64,000 bases of DNA from Pseudomonas sp. LS-2 (GCF_003605735.1 NZ_QXTJ01000026.1:327512-391511), one strand, 5' to 3'. Shown: positions 53,037-61,895, numbered from the stretch's first letter. The notes: generated by a model not told the origin, from the letters alone. Program-made: numbers and translations.

Positions 53037-54040
53037 GACTTCACAGCGACCTCACACTGGTGTTACCCATTGAGGACAGCAGCCAGATTGGGCATGCCCG
53101 ACGCACGGCCCAGAAACTCGCAGAACAATCTGGCTTCGATGAAGTAGATTCAGGCCGCGTTGCCCTCGTCGTCACTGAGTTAGCGAGTAATATCCTCAAG
53201 CATGCGAGCAACGGCGAACTGCATTTGCGGATCGTGAGTGCAGATGTGTTAGGTATCGAGGTGATCGCCATTGATCGCGGCCAGGGTTTCGACCTGCAGG
53301 ACTGTCTCGCTGATGGTTTTTCAACACGTGGCACTCAAGGAATTGGTCTAGGTTCGATTTTGCGTCAGGCACAAGTGTTTGACGTTCACACGGACAACCG
53401 GGGAACAGTGCTGCTAACGCGGTTTTACCCTCGCGCAGCGTCCGTAAAGGATTTCCGCGTCGGTTTCAGCCAACATTCGCTATATAACGACCCAGCATGT
53501 GGCGATGCTTGGGAATTAGCAATCAACGATCAACAACTAAGCCTTCTAGTGATCGATGGACTCGGTCATGGCCCTGATGCTGCGGACGCTGCAAAGGCCG
53601 GGGCTTATGCATTTAACCGCCAGCCATTCTCAGATCCCGCCCTCATCCTTGATGATGTCCATCACGACATGCGCGGTTCACGGGGCGGTGCTGTAGCGAT
53701 TGCCCAGTTTGACAGCGAACGAAACACCTTACGTTTCATCGGGATTGGCAACATCGGGGCTACACTGATCGGCGCCGATAAATCACGGGGACTAGCCTCT
53801 CATCCTGGCATTGTGGGATTACAGTACCGAAAAATTCGCGTAACTGAATACCCTGAATGCGCCAGTCAACTACTGGTCATGTACAGCGACGGTCTGCAGT
53901 CACGGTGGAATCTTCGTGACTACCCTGGCTTGATGTATAGACACCCCGCCATAATCGCAGCGGTGCTGCATCGGGACTACTGTCGGGGCAAGGATGACGT
54001 GACGGTGGTCGTGATTGCTCTGGAGAAATTCTTTGACTGA
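53027..54040 (+). CDS. Fused GHKL kinase and SpoIIE-type phosphatase (RsbW/RsbX-like)
   Basis: 337 aa. Residues 1-135 form a second GHKL ATPase (VVTELASNILKHA N-box, DRGQGFDL, TQGIGLGSI). Residues 145-335 form a SpoIIE/PP2C phosphatase with metal Asp residues in VIDGLGHGPDAADAA, MYSDGLQSRW and GKDDVTVVVI. The phosphatase part is RsbX-like and would reset RsbR/RsbS-P. The attached ATPase domain resembles RsbW/RsbT. Overlaps rsbT by 10 nt and the following kinase by 8 nt. Confidence 0.87.
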   Translation: MDVRLHSDLTLVLPIEDSSQIGHARRTAQKLAEQSGFDEVDSGRVALVVTELASNILKHASNGELHLRIVSADVLGIEVIAIDRGQGFDLQDCLADGFSTRGTQGIGLGSILRQAQVFDVHTDNRGTVLLTRFYPRAASVKDFRVGFSQHSLYNDPACGDAWELAINDQQLSLLVIDGLGHGPDAADAAKAGAYAFNRQPFSDPALILDDVHHDMRGSRGGAVAIAQFDSERNTLRFIGIGNIGATLIGADKSRGLASHPGIVGLQYRKIRVTEYPECASQLLVMYSDGLQSRWNLRDYPGLMYRHPAIIAAVLHRDYCRGKDDVTVVVIALEKFFD

Positions 54041-54908
54041 CCTCCCTGTTAACGATGCGCTTGAAGAGTCAGCGGAACTAAGCCAGGTGCGTGCAGAAGC
54101 TACGGCACTGCGCGCCGAACTGGACGAAACAAATCAGGGCGTCTTGGCACTCTATGCAGAGCTGGACACCCAGGCCGAAGAACTACGTCAAGCCTCCGAC
54201 TTGAAAAGTCGATTTTTGTCATACATGAGCCACGAGTTCCGCACACCACTGGGGTCGATCCTCAGCATAGCAAGCCTCCTGACTGACGAACTCGATGGCC
54301 CCTTGAGCCCCGAACAACATAAGCAGGTTGCATTCGTGAGTACTGCTGCACGCGAACTAAGCGATATGGTGGATGACCTTCTGGATCTGGCCAAAATTGA
54401 AGCCGGAAGAATTAGCATTTCACCAGCATGGTTTGACATGTTTGATCTTTTCTCGGCGCTGCGCGGCATGTTCCGCCCTATCGTTGACACAACAGCCGTA
54501 GATCTGATTTTGGAAGAGCCGGTGGGGCTGCCCAAGCTCTATACCGATGACAAGAAGCTCGCACAGATCCTTCGCAACTTCATCTCGAACTCGCTGAAGT
54601 TCACCCAACGCGGCGAGGTTCGTGTATCCGCTCGTTTGGAAAACGAACGGGAAGTCCGGTTCGCTGTGAGCGACACTGGTATCGGTATTCCAGCTGAACT
54701 GCACGCAGCCCTTTTCGAAGACTTCGTACAGGTCGACTCCCCGCTGCAGAAAAGACTCCGGGGAACGGGCCTAGGGTTGTCGCTCTGCAAACGATTTGCT
54801 GAATTGCTCGGTGGCCGCGTAGGTTTGGAAAGCGAACCGGGCGTAGGATCAACTTTCTACGTTGTAATCCCAATAGCGTTCGCCCAGGAGCACGTTGATG
54901 AAAGCTGA
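54033..54908 (+). CDS. Cytoplasmic sensor histidine kinase
   Basis: 291 aa from TTG 54033 with GGAG 7 nt upstream. A coiled-coil N-terminus (SQVRAEATALRAELDETNQGVLALYAELDTQAEEL) replaces any sensor domain. H-box SYMSHEFRTPLGSI, N-box NFISNSLKF, G1 DTGIGIP, G2 GTGLGLSLCKR are intact. No membrane helix. Embedded in the rsb operon, so it likely takes its signal from the stressosome and passes phosphate to the hybrid protein that overlaps it by 11 nt. Confidence 0.9.
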   Translation: MTDLPVNDALEESAELSQVRAEATALRAELDETNQGVLALYAELDTQAEELRQASDLKSRFLSYMSHEFRTPLGSILSIASLLTDELDGPLSPEQHKQVAFVSTAARELSDMVDDLLDLAKIEAGRISISPAWFDMFDLFSALRGMFRPIVDTTAVDLILEEPVGLPKLYTDDKKLAQILRNFISNSLKFTQRGEVRVSARLENEREVRFAVSDTGIGIPAELHAALFEDFVQVDSPLQKRLRGTGLGLSLCKRFAELLGGRVGLESEPGVGSTFYVVIPIAFAQEHVDES

Positions 54909-56847
54909 AGTCCGGCTGCTGATCGTCGACGACAATGTAGCGACCCGCTATGCCCTGCGCAGACGTATGGAGCGACATGGGTTTTCTGTATTCGAGGCGG
55001 GTACAGGCACCGATGGCTTGGCGCAAATCGCCGAGCAGGTTCCAGACGCCTTGATTCTCGACGTGAACCTGCCTGATATGAGTGGGTTCGATATTGTGCG
55101 TCAGCTGCGCACCGAGCCCCGCACCGCTCTGTTGCCTGTAATCCATGTATCCGCTGCCTCGATACAGACGGGAGATATCATTACAGGTCTTGAGGCCGGG
55201 GCAGATGCTTATCTGACTCACCCTGTAGACCCCGATGTTCTTCATGCAACCATACGCACGCTATTGAGGGTACGAGATACCGAGTTCGCTTTGCGGGAAA
55301 GCGAAGAGCGGTTTCGAGAAATCTTCATTAATGTCTCAGCCCCTATCGCGGTCGTCGATGGGGAACTCAAGGTGCACGAGTGCAACCACGCCTTTGCCCG
55401 ATTGATTGCTCAAGGTTCTATAGAGCACAGCTTGTTGGAGTGTTTTGGCCACGAGCAAGAGGCCGTCGTTGCAGGGCTCCGCAAAGCTGTCAGCACCGCT
55501 GAACGGTGGAAGGGTACTCTCACCATGCAGGTCAGAGGTGATCTGCGTGAAACAGAATGGCAAGTCTCGCCCTACCGGGCTACCGGCCTGAGCCTCATAT
55601 TCCTGGAAGACGTCACTGAGTACCGGCGCCGCGAACAATCGCACTTGCTACAGTTGGATACCGTCAATAACCAGCTGGCCGATGCCGTAGCCGACCGTGC
55701 CAAGACTGAAGAAAAGTTACTCCAAGCCCAAAAGATGGACGCCATCGGCAAGCTCACGGGCGGTATCGCTCACGACTTCAACAACCTGCTGACAGGCATT
55801 GTCACTGGGCTTGAGCTCATCAAAAAGCGAACTGCGGATGGCCGTCATGAAAAGGTGGTCGCTTACGCCGATGCCGCTCTGGCTTCAGCGAAGAGCGCCG
55901 CAACATTGACCCACCGATTACTCGCCTTTGCGCGTCAGCAACCGCTCGACACCCGGCCTACAGACGTCAACCAGCATGTACGCTCGTTTGAGGAGTTGAT
56001 TACTCGAACTATTGGTAAGCGTATCGGTTTGACGCTGGAGCTCACGGCGGGCAGCGCTGTGGCGATGGTCGATCCAGGGCAGCTTGAAAGCTCGGTGCTC
56101 AATTTGGTGATCAATGCGCGCGATGCCCTGCCCTTAGGAGGAAACATCTGGATCAGTACTTTTGAGGCATATTCCCAAGGAGACTCTCGCTTGGCAGATG
56201 GCCCTTATATCGCGCTGACAGTGCGTGATGATGGTGTGGGCATTGAGCATCATGTAATTAGCAAAGTGTTCGATCCTTTCTTCACCACCAAACCAATCGG
56301 TGAAGGCACCGGCCTAGGGTTGTCGACGATCTATGGTTTCGCCCGACAGTCAAGAGGCGACGTTCAGATACGCAGTCTTACCGGCCACGGAACAGAGGTA
56401 ACCCTGATGCTGCCGGCAGCGGCAAACCAGATAGTGGCTCCGGAACGGATTCGGATAAGCGCCGAGCCGGGCGCAGGTGAACATATCCTCATCGTGGAAG
56501 ACACCGCCTCGGTTCGCATGTTTGTGGAAGAAGTATTGACCGACGCAGGGTATCGCTGCACGCAGGCAGCTGACGTGATGACGGCTCTGTCAATTATTGA
56601 AAGTGATCCGTCTGTAGATCTGCTTTTGTCTGACGTTGGAATGCCACAGATGGATGGCCGCAGAATGGCGCAGCTGGCAAAGATTCACCAGCCTAACCTA
56701 CCTGTTCTCTTTATGACGGGATATGCAGAGAATGCTCTGAGCCGCCAAGCATTTCTGGACGACGGCATGGATATCATCTTGAAGCCTTTCCAGATTGCAG
56801 AATTCTTGGTCAAGGTGCGGCAAGCCATTGATAGGCAAGAAATTTGA
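54898..56847 (+). CDS. Hybrid sensor: REC-PAS-histidine kinase-REC
   Basis: 649 aa, cytoplasmic. REC1 at 5-120 (LLIVDDNVATRYALRRRM; DALILDVNLPDMSGFD; the switch Lys is replaced by His in YLTHPVD, a recurring variant). PAS at 136-245 (FREIFINVSAPIAVVDGE). HisKA/HATPase at 275-510 with GGIAHDFNNLLTGI, NARDALP, DDGVGI and GTGLGLSTIYGF. REC2 at 525-645 with ILIVEDT, LLLSDVGMPQMDG and ILKPFQ. AGGAG 7 nt before ATG 54898. Terminal relay of the operon; no DNA-binding output, so a further regulator (perhaps 49273-49683) is needed. Confidence 0.92.
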   Translation: MKAEVRLLIVDDNVATRYALRRRMERHGFSVFEAGTGTDGLAQIAEQVPDALILDVNLPDMSGFDIVRQLRTEPRTALLPVIHVSAASIQTGDIITGLEAGADAYLTHPVDPDVLHATIRTLLRVRDTEFALRESEERFREIFINVSAPIAVVDGELKVHECNHAFARLIAQGSIEHSLLECFGHEQEAVVAGLRKAVSTAERWKGTLTMQVRGDLRETEWQVSPYRATGLSLIFLEDVTEYRRREQSHLLQLDTVNNQLADAVADRAKTEEKLLQAQKMDAIGKLTGGIAHDFNNLLTGIVTGLELIKKRTADGRHEKVVAYADAALASAKSAATLTHRLLAFARQQPLDTRPTDVNQHVRSFEELITRTIGKRIGLTLELTAGSAVAMVDPGQLESSVLNLVINARDALPLGGNIWISTFEAYSQGDSRLADGPYIALTVRDDGVGIEHHVISKVFDPFFTTKPIGEGTGLGLSTIYGFARQSRGDVQIRSLTGHGTEVTLMLPAAANQIVAPERIRISAEPGAGEHILIVEDTASVRMFVEEVLTDAGYRCTQAADVMTALSIIESDPSVDLLLSDVGMPQMDGRRMAQLAKIHQPNLPVLFMTGYAENALSRQAFLDDGMDIILKPFQIAEFLVKVRQAIDRQEI

Positions 56848-56869
56848 CCCCGCACTACAAGTAGAAACG

Positions 56870-56889
56870 CATGCCCGATAGGCATGCAG
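56870..56889. other. Stem-loop after the stressosome operon
   Basis: Perfect 7-bp palindrome GCATGCC-CGATA-GGCATGC 24 bp after the hybrid kinase stop. No T-run follows on either strand, so it may be an RNA end-stabilising hairpin rather than an intrinsic terminator. Confidence 0.45.
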
Positions 56890-56930
56890 CGTTAAAACTG
56901 GACTGACGAAGAACGTATGGTACGAGTTAG

Positions 56931-57143
56931 TCAGTCCTCACTGACTTTTAGTGATATAGCTCCGTCCGATAGGCGACGATCTTCGCGATGAAGATTGGCA
57001 GCCAGCGCTACGGCTTCGCCTTCGGATCTCACGAATGTTACGCGTCCGTCGTAACTCGTGATCCTGTACGCAAACGCTAAGCCCTCTGCGTGAAAGTATG
57101 TTGGCAGCTCACTCCCCGATACCCGTTTGAAGCTGATTGCCAT
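56931..57143 (-). CDS. Small hypothetical protein (70 aa)
   Basis: MAISFKRVSGSELPTYFHAE start with AGAGGG 8 nt upstream. Reads as a small beta-alpha fold (AYRITSYDGRVTFVRSEGEAVALAANLHRE). Between the hybrid kinase and the RsbQ-like gene but on the opposite strand. Unrecognised. Confidence 0.6.
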   Translation of the reverse strand: MAISFKRVSGSELPTYFHAEGLAFAYRITSYDGRVTFVRSEGEAVALAANLHREDRRLSDGAISLKVSED

Positions 57144-57336
57144 GCTGGAACCCTCTGGTTCCCCCAGTCTACGCACAATCGCATTAACGAAGACTGAGTT
57201 TTTTGTAAACTCTTCCCCCCGCCAACTGACCCAATATCACCCCGTTGACGCTCCAGCCAACGCTTGCGCCTTGTGGCCGCTCGGGAGATATTTGCCCTTT
57301 CTGAGCCAAAAAGGCTCGATAGAAGCAGAGACACGC

Positions 57337-58152
57337 ATGGATCTTCAACGCCGCAACAATGTGACCGTCCGGGGTGAGGGGCCATCGACATTGATTTTTT
57401 CCCACGGGTTTGGCTGCGACCAGACCATGTGGAATTACCTGTTCACACATTTCACCAGTCGGTTTCGAGTGGTTTTGTACGATCTGGTGGGTGCTGGCAA
57501 CTCGAGCCTGGAAGCGTATACCCGTGAAAAATATCTTTCCCTGAATGGCTACGCTCGTGACTTGAACGAAATCGTTGATGCATACGCAGAAGGCCCGGTA
57601 ATTTTGGTGGGTCATTCGGTGAGCGCGATGATCGGCGCGCTTGCGGATCGAATGGCTCCCGGGCGTATCGCTGCACACGTCATGATCGGCCCGTCCCCCT
57701 GCTATATCGATTCTGACGATTACGTCGGTGGGTTCACGTCGGAAGACATTCAGTCGCTTCTGGACACACTGGACAGCAATTACCTGGGTTGGTCGAGCAA
57801 CATGGCACCGGCCATTATGGGCGCGCCTGGGCAGCCTGCACTGAGTGAAGAGCTGACCAATAGCTTCTGTCGTACCCACCCTGAAATCGCCAAGCATTTC
57901 GCCCGGGTGACCTTCATGTCCGATAACCGAAAAGACGTTACGGGCCTGGCGACTCCTACGCTTATTCTGCAATCCACAGATGACCTGATCGCCCCGGTTG
58001 TAGTGGGCGAGTATTTGCACGCGGTCATGCCTAATAGCCAACTGACCTTGGTGGACAATGTCGGCCACTGTCCGCACATGAGCGCTCCAAGCGCCTGTAG
58101 TGCAGCTATGGACGCTTTCTTATGTACGTGGATGCCCAAGCATGCCGGTTGA
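57337..58152 (+). CDS. rsbQ: RsbQ-like alpha/beta hydrolase
   Basis: 271 aa. TLIFSHGFGCDQTMWNYL (oxyanion), LYDLVGAGNSSLEAY, VILVGHSVSAMIGALAD (nucleophile Ser in GHSVS), LILQSTDDLIAP (Asp) and VDNVGHCPHMSAP (His) match RsbQ, the hydrolase that in Bacillus makes or delivers a small ligand to the PAS domain of RsbP. Start MDLQRRN at 57337 fits RsbQ length; the frame extends to 57127 without RBS. Overlaps the next gene, a PAS kinase, by 11 nt, the same pairing logic as RsbQ-RsbP. Confidence 0.88.
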   Translation: MDLQRRNNVTVRGEGPSTLIFSHGFGCDQTMWNYLFTHFTSRFRVVLYDLVGAGNSSLEAYTREKYLSLNGYARDLNEIVDAYAEGPVILVGHSVSAMIGALADRMAPGRIAAHVMIGPSPCYIDSDDYVGGFTSEDIQSLLDTLDSNYLGWSSNMAPAIMGAPGQPALSEELTNSFCRTHPEIAKHFARVTFMSDNRKDVTGLATPTLILQSTDDLIAPVVVGEYLHAVMPNSQLTLVDNVGHCPHMSAPSACSAAMDAFLCTWMPKHAG

Positions 58153-59350
58153 AGTACCAACCCTGCCCAGCTCCGATGAATTGTTCGAAACAGCACCATG
58201 CGGTCTCGTTGTGACGACAGAGAGCGGTCAGATCCTGCGTACCAATTCAACTTTCACTACCTGGATAGGCTTCAGCCTGCGAGAGCTGCTTGGCCGACGC
58301 TTTCAGGATCTGCTGACCGTTGGAGGGCGCATATTTCATCAAACGCATTGGGCTCCGCTGATTCGTATGCAGGGCTCTGTGGCCGAAGTGAAGATGGAGC
58401 TGAAGCACCATGACGGTCACATCATCACCGTGATCTTGAACGGCGTCCGCCGCGAAGTTGAAACCGGCGCAGTGCTTGAAATGGCGCTGTTCACCACCAC
58501 CGATAGAGACAAGTACGAACGGGAATTGCTGCGCGCTCGCAGAGCGGCGGAAGAACTCCTGCATAAGAAAACCACTGCAGAAAATGCGCTCCGGGAGGCC
58601 CAGGCGGATCTTAGCCTCGCTTACAAAAAGGCTGAACGCCGTGCTCAGTTCGCCGAACAGATGGTCGCCATCGCCAGTCACGACCTTAAAAACCCTCTCA
58701 CTGCAATCAAGATGGCAACCGATATGCTTGCCCGAGGGGAGCGCACAGCAAAGGAAAATCAACTGCTTGGACATATCACCCGCTCCTCCGAGCGAGCCCA
58801 GCGGATGATCGCTGATTTACTCGATTTCGCACTGGCGCGAGTCGGCCATGGGATCAGCATCGCCCCCCGTACCGTGGATTTTCATCAGGTCACGGCTCAA
58901 AGCGTGAGCGAGTTACGAATTGCACTCCCGCAGGCCAATCTAGCTCATCAGCACTCAGGCACCGGCACGGCGAACATAGACCCGGATCGCCTGCATCAAT
59001 TGATCGGAAACCTTGTCGCTAATAGCGTCGCATATGGCGATGTGCTTAAGCCGATTACCGTCACTTCGGTAATAGAGGAGAGCCACGCCACGCTAACGGT
59101 ACACAATGAAGGCCCGGCGATTCCTGATTCGTTACTCGCTGTCCTGTTTGAGCCTATGACGCGGGGGAGCGAGCGTGACGACGATGTACGAAGCGTCGGA
59201 CTTGGTTTATTCATCGTCAGTGAGATCGCCAAGACGCATGGGGGCACCGCTCAAGTGGCCTCTTCGGAGGCGAAGGGCACGACATTCAGCGTCACGTTTC
59301 CATTGACGAACTCAGGGCCCTCTGAAGGCCAGAACGCCCGTCAGGGATAG
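58142..59350 (+). CDS. PAS-domain sensor histidine kinase, probable RsbQ partner
   Basis: 402 aa, cytoplasmic. PAS at 10-125 (FETAPCGLVVTTESGQILRTNSTF, FQDLLTVGGRIFHQTHWAPLI), coiled coil 130-185, then kinase: H-box IASHDLKNPLTAI (about 190), N-box NLVANSVAYG, G2 VGLGLFIVSEI. In Bacillus the RsbQ partner is a PAS-PP2C phosphatase; here the output is a histidine kinase instead, linking the energy-stress branch to phosphorelay. The coiled-coil segment is Ala/Glu/Arg-rich. Confidence 0.9.
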   Translation: MPVEVPTLPSSDELFETAPCGLVVTTESGQILRTNSTFTTWIGFSLRELLGRRFQDLLTVGGRIFHQTHWAPLIRMQGSVAEVKMELKHHDGHIITVILNGVRREVETGAVLEMALFTTTDRDKYERELLRARRAAEELLHKKTTAENALREAQADLSLAYKKAERRAQFAEQMVAIASHDLKNPLTAIKMATDMLARGERTAKENQLLGHITRSSERAQRMIADLLDFALARVGHGISIAPRTVDFHQVTAQSVSELRIALPQANLAHQHSGTGTANIDPDRLHQLIGNLVANSVAYGDVLKPITVTSVIEESHATLTVHNEGPAIPDSLLAVLFEPMTRGSERDDDVRSVGLGLFIVSEIAKTHGGTAQVASSEAKGTTFSVTFPLTNSGPSEGQNARQG

Positions 59351-59680
59351 CCAAGGCTTACGGCCACACGTTCTTGTATAATCGCTCCGGCCCGTCGCAA
59401 TCGACCACACATGCCCCTTCTCGCTGAGCTCGTTGCACCAATCCACGTGAGCCTCGTCCTGCCAATCCCAAGCTACCTCCCAGACGCCCTTCCCACCCCT
59501 TCGCTGTTTCGCTAACTTCCGAATACATCGCAGAGCCATCAGCAGATCATCCAAGGCTTCTACGAGAATGGAGCTCTTCGAACGATGTGACATGACTGAT
59601 GCGCCCCAATGGACGTTTCCCCAATCCGATGCACGATGAATTACCTTGGCATATTGTCTCTGAGCGGCTGACATCCCCAT
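59312..59680 (-). CDS. Hypothetical protein (122 aa), uncertain
   Basis: Frame with natural composition in its middle (ILVEALDDLLMALRCIRKLAKQRR, EVAWDWQDEAHVDWCNEL), but its last 13 codons overlap the 3' end of the PAS kinase on the other strand and no clear RBS exists. Alternative start at the next ATG, two codons in. Unrecognised. Confidence 0.4.
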   Translation of the reverse strand: MGMSAAQRQYAKVIHRASDWGNVHWGASVMSHRSKSSILVEALDDLLMALRCIRKLAKQRRGGKGVWEVAWDWQDEAHVDWCNELSEKGHVWSIATGRSDYTRTCGRKPWLSLTGVLAFRGP

Positions 59681-59728
59681 ACGGGCGAGACCAGCTTCAT
59701 CCGAGGTGAAAGATTGCCAACTGATCGA

Positions 59729-59938
59729 TCACGACGGTCTTTTATAATCGAGTGAGTTCGTAGCTTCATCAATCTCATCGATGGCCTGCGCGACGGCAGG
59801 CGAAACGTTGCTGGGCACAATCATCAGCATCTCTATAGCCCTATCGCGAAGCTCATCGACATCTACGGACAAGCTGCGCGCAGCGCAAAGAACCGCTTCC
59901 AGCGCTATCGAGAGCGCCAGCTCCCTACTCTCGCTCAT
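59729..59938 (-). CDS. Small helical hypothetical protein (69 aa)
   Basis: All-helical acidic protein (MSESRELALSIALEAVLCAA start; VSPAVAQAIDEIDEATNSL end). GGGAGGG sits 7 nt before the ATG, a strong ribosome site. No family recognised. Confidence 0.6.
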   Translation of the reverse strand: MSESRELALSIALEAVLCAARSLSVDVDELRDRAIEMLMIVPSNVSPAVAQAIDEIDEATNSLDYKRPS

Positions 59939-60081
59939 AACGATCCCTCCCTGTGGAGCGTTTAGCGTAGCCGGCCTTCGACTGTGCGGCGCATTTCACT
60001 CGTAAAAGCTAGGCGGGGGAAGAATAACTGAACGCTCGCCAGCCACGTCCTGTCCACAGGTTAGGGTGAAAGGAGACGCCG

Positions 60082-60672
60082 ATGGACATTAACAAAACCC
60101 AGACAATTCGGGACGTGATAGTGATTGGCGGCTCGCAAGGATCTCTGGAGGTGCTCCGGGGCTTGCTCGGTGGCTTACCGTCGGACTTTCCTGCCTCAAT
60201 CCTCATCGTCGTCCACACAGGGCCGTCTAGCCCCGGTAATATGGCACCAATCCTGGATCGCTACAGCACTCTCCCAGTCTCATATGCTAAGCACGGCGAA
60301 CTCGTTGAAGCTGGCAAGGTTTACTTGGCCCTTGCGGATAGGCATCTCGAAGTCGTGAACCCAGGTCTCATCTATTTAAGTGATGGCCCGAAGGTTCGAT
60401 TTTCTCGCCCGGCAGCAGATCGCTTGTTCGTTACAGCTGCTGAAGTCTTTGGCAGTCGCGTGATCAGCCTGATTCTCTCGGGTGGGGACTGCGATGGTGC
60501 AGATGGGGCGAATGCGGTCGTAGCCGCAGGAGGTCTAAGCCTGGTTCAAGAGCCACACGATGCAATGATTCCGAGCATGCCTATCCACGCGATAAAAAAG
60601 GATCACCCCAGCGCAAGGGTAAAGATTCAAGACATGGCAGATGTGCTTATAGACGCCGTACGCGGTGTCTAA
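60082..60672 (+). CDS. CheB-type methylesterase catalytic domain, no receiver
   Basis: 196 aa. Catalytic triad positions of the CheB methylesterase fold are visible: Ser in VIGGSQGSLEVLRGLL, His in LIVVHTGPSSPG, Asp in LILSGGDCDGADGANAV; MPIHAI closes the active site. No N-terminal receiver and no C-terminal zinc-ribbon extension, which instead occurs alone at 48715-49125. Could demethylate a chemoreceptor or act in a non-chemotactic stress pathway. AAGGAG 6 nt before ATG. Monocistronic. Confidence 0.87.
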   Translation: MDINKTQTIRDVIVIGGSQGSLEVLRGLLGGLPSDFPASILIVVHTGPSSPGNMAPILDRYSTLPVSYAKHGELVEAGKVYLALADRHLEVVNPGLIYLSDGPKVRFSRPAADRLFVTAAEVFGSRVISLILSGGDCDGADGANAVVAAGGLSLVQEPHDAMIPSMPIHAIKKDHPSARVKIQDMADVLIDAVRGV

Positions 60673-60766
60673 ACGAATTCCACTACTTGAACACCAAAAG
60701 CCACATACCCATCAGGCGAATAGGGCCGTCGAGCATAAGCACGTTGAACACCAAGGCCTACTAGCA

Positions 60767-61261
60767 TCATATTTCACGGAGCGCACCACCTCTCGTATCA
60801 CTCTCAGCGAAACAACGTAGCGCATCCGGATCGCCAGCGTCCGAAACGAGCGTCGCTGCTGGTCGGCCAGGCGGCGAAAAGATATTGATTATGTGGGCTT
60901 CCTTAGCCTCGATTTCGATACGCGTTCCGTCCTCCAGATATAACGCTTGATCGGAATACTTCCCAGCGAGCCGTTGATGGTACGGGGGTGCGCTTAGGCA
61001 CGTGCGCACGCCTCCGTCGGAGAAAATCTCGATGAACAGCTCTCCACCGGCATGCGGGCTCGCCCACAGCCCCTCAAGCGCCTTTGGAGGAGCGCTCGCT
61101 GAGATAGCATCGTATTCCACAAGCGACAAACCACGGCCAGTCATACAACCTGACACCAACATAGCGCTGCACACTAGCATCGCGGCTAGAGCCTTACTTT
61201 GCGCAAGCCGCCCCGCTGCCCTTTTGATAGTTTTAACGATAGCGGATACATTGCAGTTCAT
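60767..61261 (-). CDS. Predicted lipoprotein (164 aa)
   Basis: Signal peptide with LVSGC lipobox at about residue 39 (ALAAMLVCSAMLVSGC), so exported and lipid-anchored. The mature part has a small beta-barrel or lipocalin-like feel (LEGLWASPHAGGELFIEIFSDG; LAGKYSDQALYLEDGTRIEIEA), with WASP/W-x-S near the start and two Cys. Unnamed family. Long n-region suggests the true start may be a later Met. Confidence 0.7.
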   Translation of the reverse strand: MNCNVSAIVKTIKRAAGRLAQSKALAAMLVCSAMLVSGCMTGRGLSLVEYDAISASAPPKALEGLWASPHAGGELFIEIFSDGGVRTCLSAPPYHQRLAGKYSDQALYLEDGTRIEIEAKEAHIINIFSPPGRPAATLVSDAGDPDALRCFAESDTRGGALREI

Positions 61262-61532
61262 TTGCCAACTTACTCCTTGCTACACACACAGGATGTTAGT
61301 TGTGAACAAAAGGAGAATCAAAAGCTGCCGACGAATGTCGTGCCGAAAATCTATACAAGATGAAGCCGCCGTACAACTTTGCTGGTACATCTGTACTACT
61401 TCCTTGCGTCACGCCCCACACCTCACTCGCTCAGATGTATCGCTAGAGATTGAGCCATCCAGGCGAGCATTCCGCTTGGCGCTTGCTCGCGTGATAATTA
61501 ATTAGTGTTCATGTATCGGAAGTAAAGTGGTA

Positions 61533-61709
61533 ATGAGTAATCGTAGCAAACGTCAAATAGCTAGTATCCGCACAATGTACGAATGGCATTTGGAAATGGC
61601 AGCAAGATTGGAGCTCAACGGGAAATTTGAAGAGGCGTCTGTTCACTTGGCACGAGCCAAACTACTTGAGCCTGCGCTCAAGCAAACTGATGAGCAATGC
61701 AAGTGCTAA
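61533..61709 (+). CDS. Small NRSKRQI-family protein (58 aa)
   Basis: MSNRSKRQIASIRTMYEWHL start; paralog of 26134-26331 with identical NRSKRQI, WHL and LLEPA landmarks. A GTG two codons earlier could start it. Both copies are monocistronic and far apart, suggesting a dispersed family. Confidence 0.58.
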   Translation: MSNRSKRQIASIRTMYEWHLEMAARLELNGKFEEASVHLARAKLLEPALKQTDEQCKC

Positions 61710-61895
61710 CACTGCACAAACACAACTCCGCCGCCTATTAAGCAGAAGAAGCCCATGCAGGTCACTGTCATTAGGCGCCGCTTGTGAGGTGACCGATGTC
61801 CCCTGGAAGTCACCGTCAGTCTTTCTAGTTGAACAACACGCGGGCGGCCGGATTCTCATAGGGACAGACCGGTATGATGCCGGCAAGGAGGAATC

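Noticed and set aside
54601..55245. Minus-strand frame of 214 codons
   Set aside because: Antisense to the histidine kinase and hybrid kinase whose motifs are intact on the plus strand.
57184..58077. Long minus-strand open frame (297 codons) opposite the RsbQ-like gene
   Set aside because: It is rich in Arg/His/Cys with no family features; the plus strand carries a complete hydrolase with catalytic triad.
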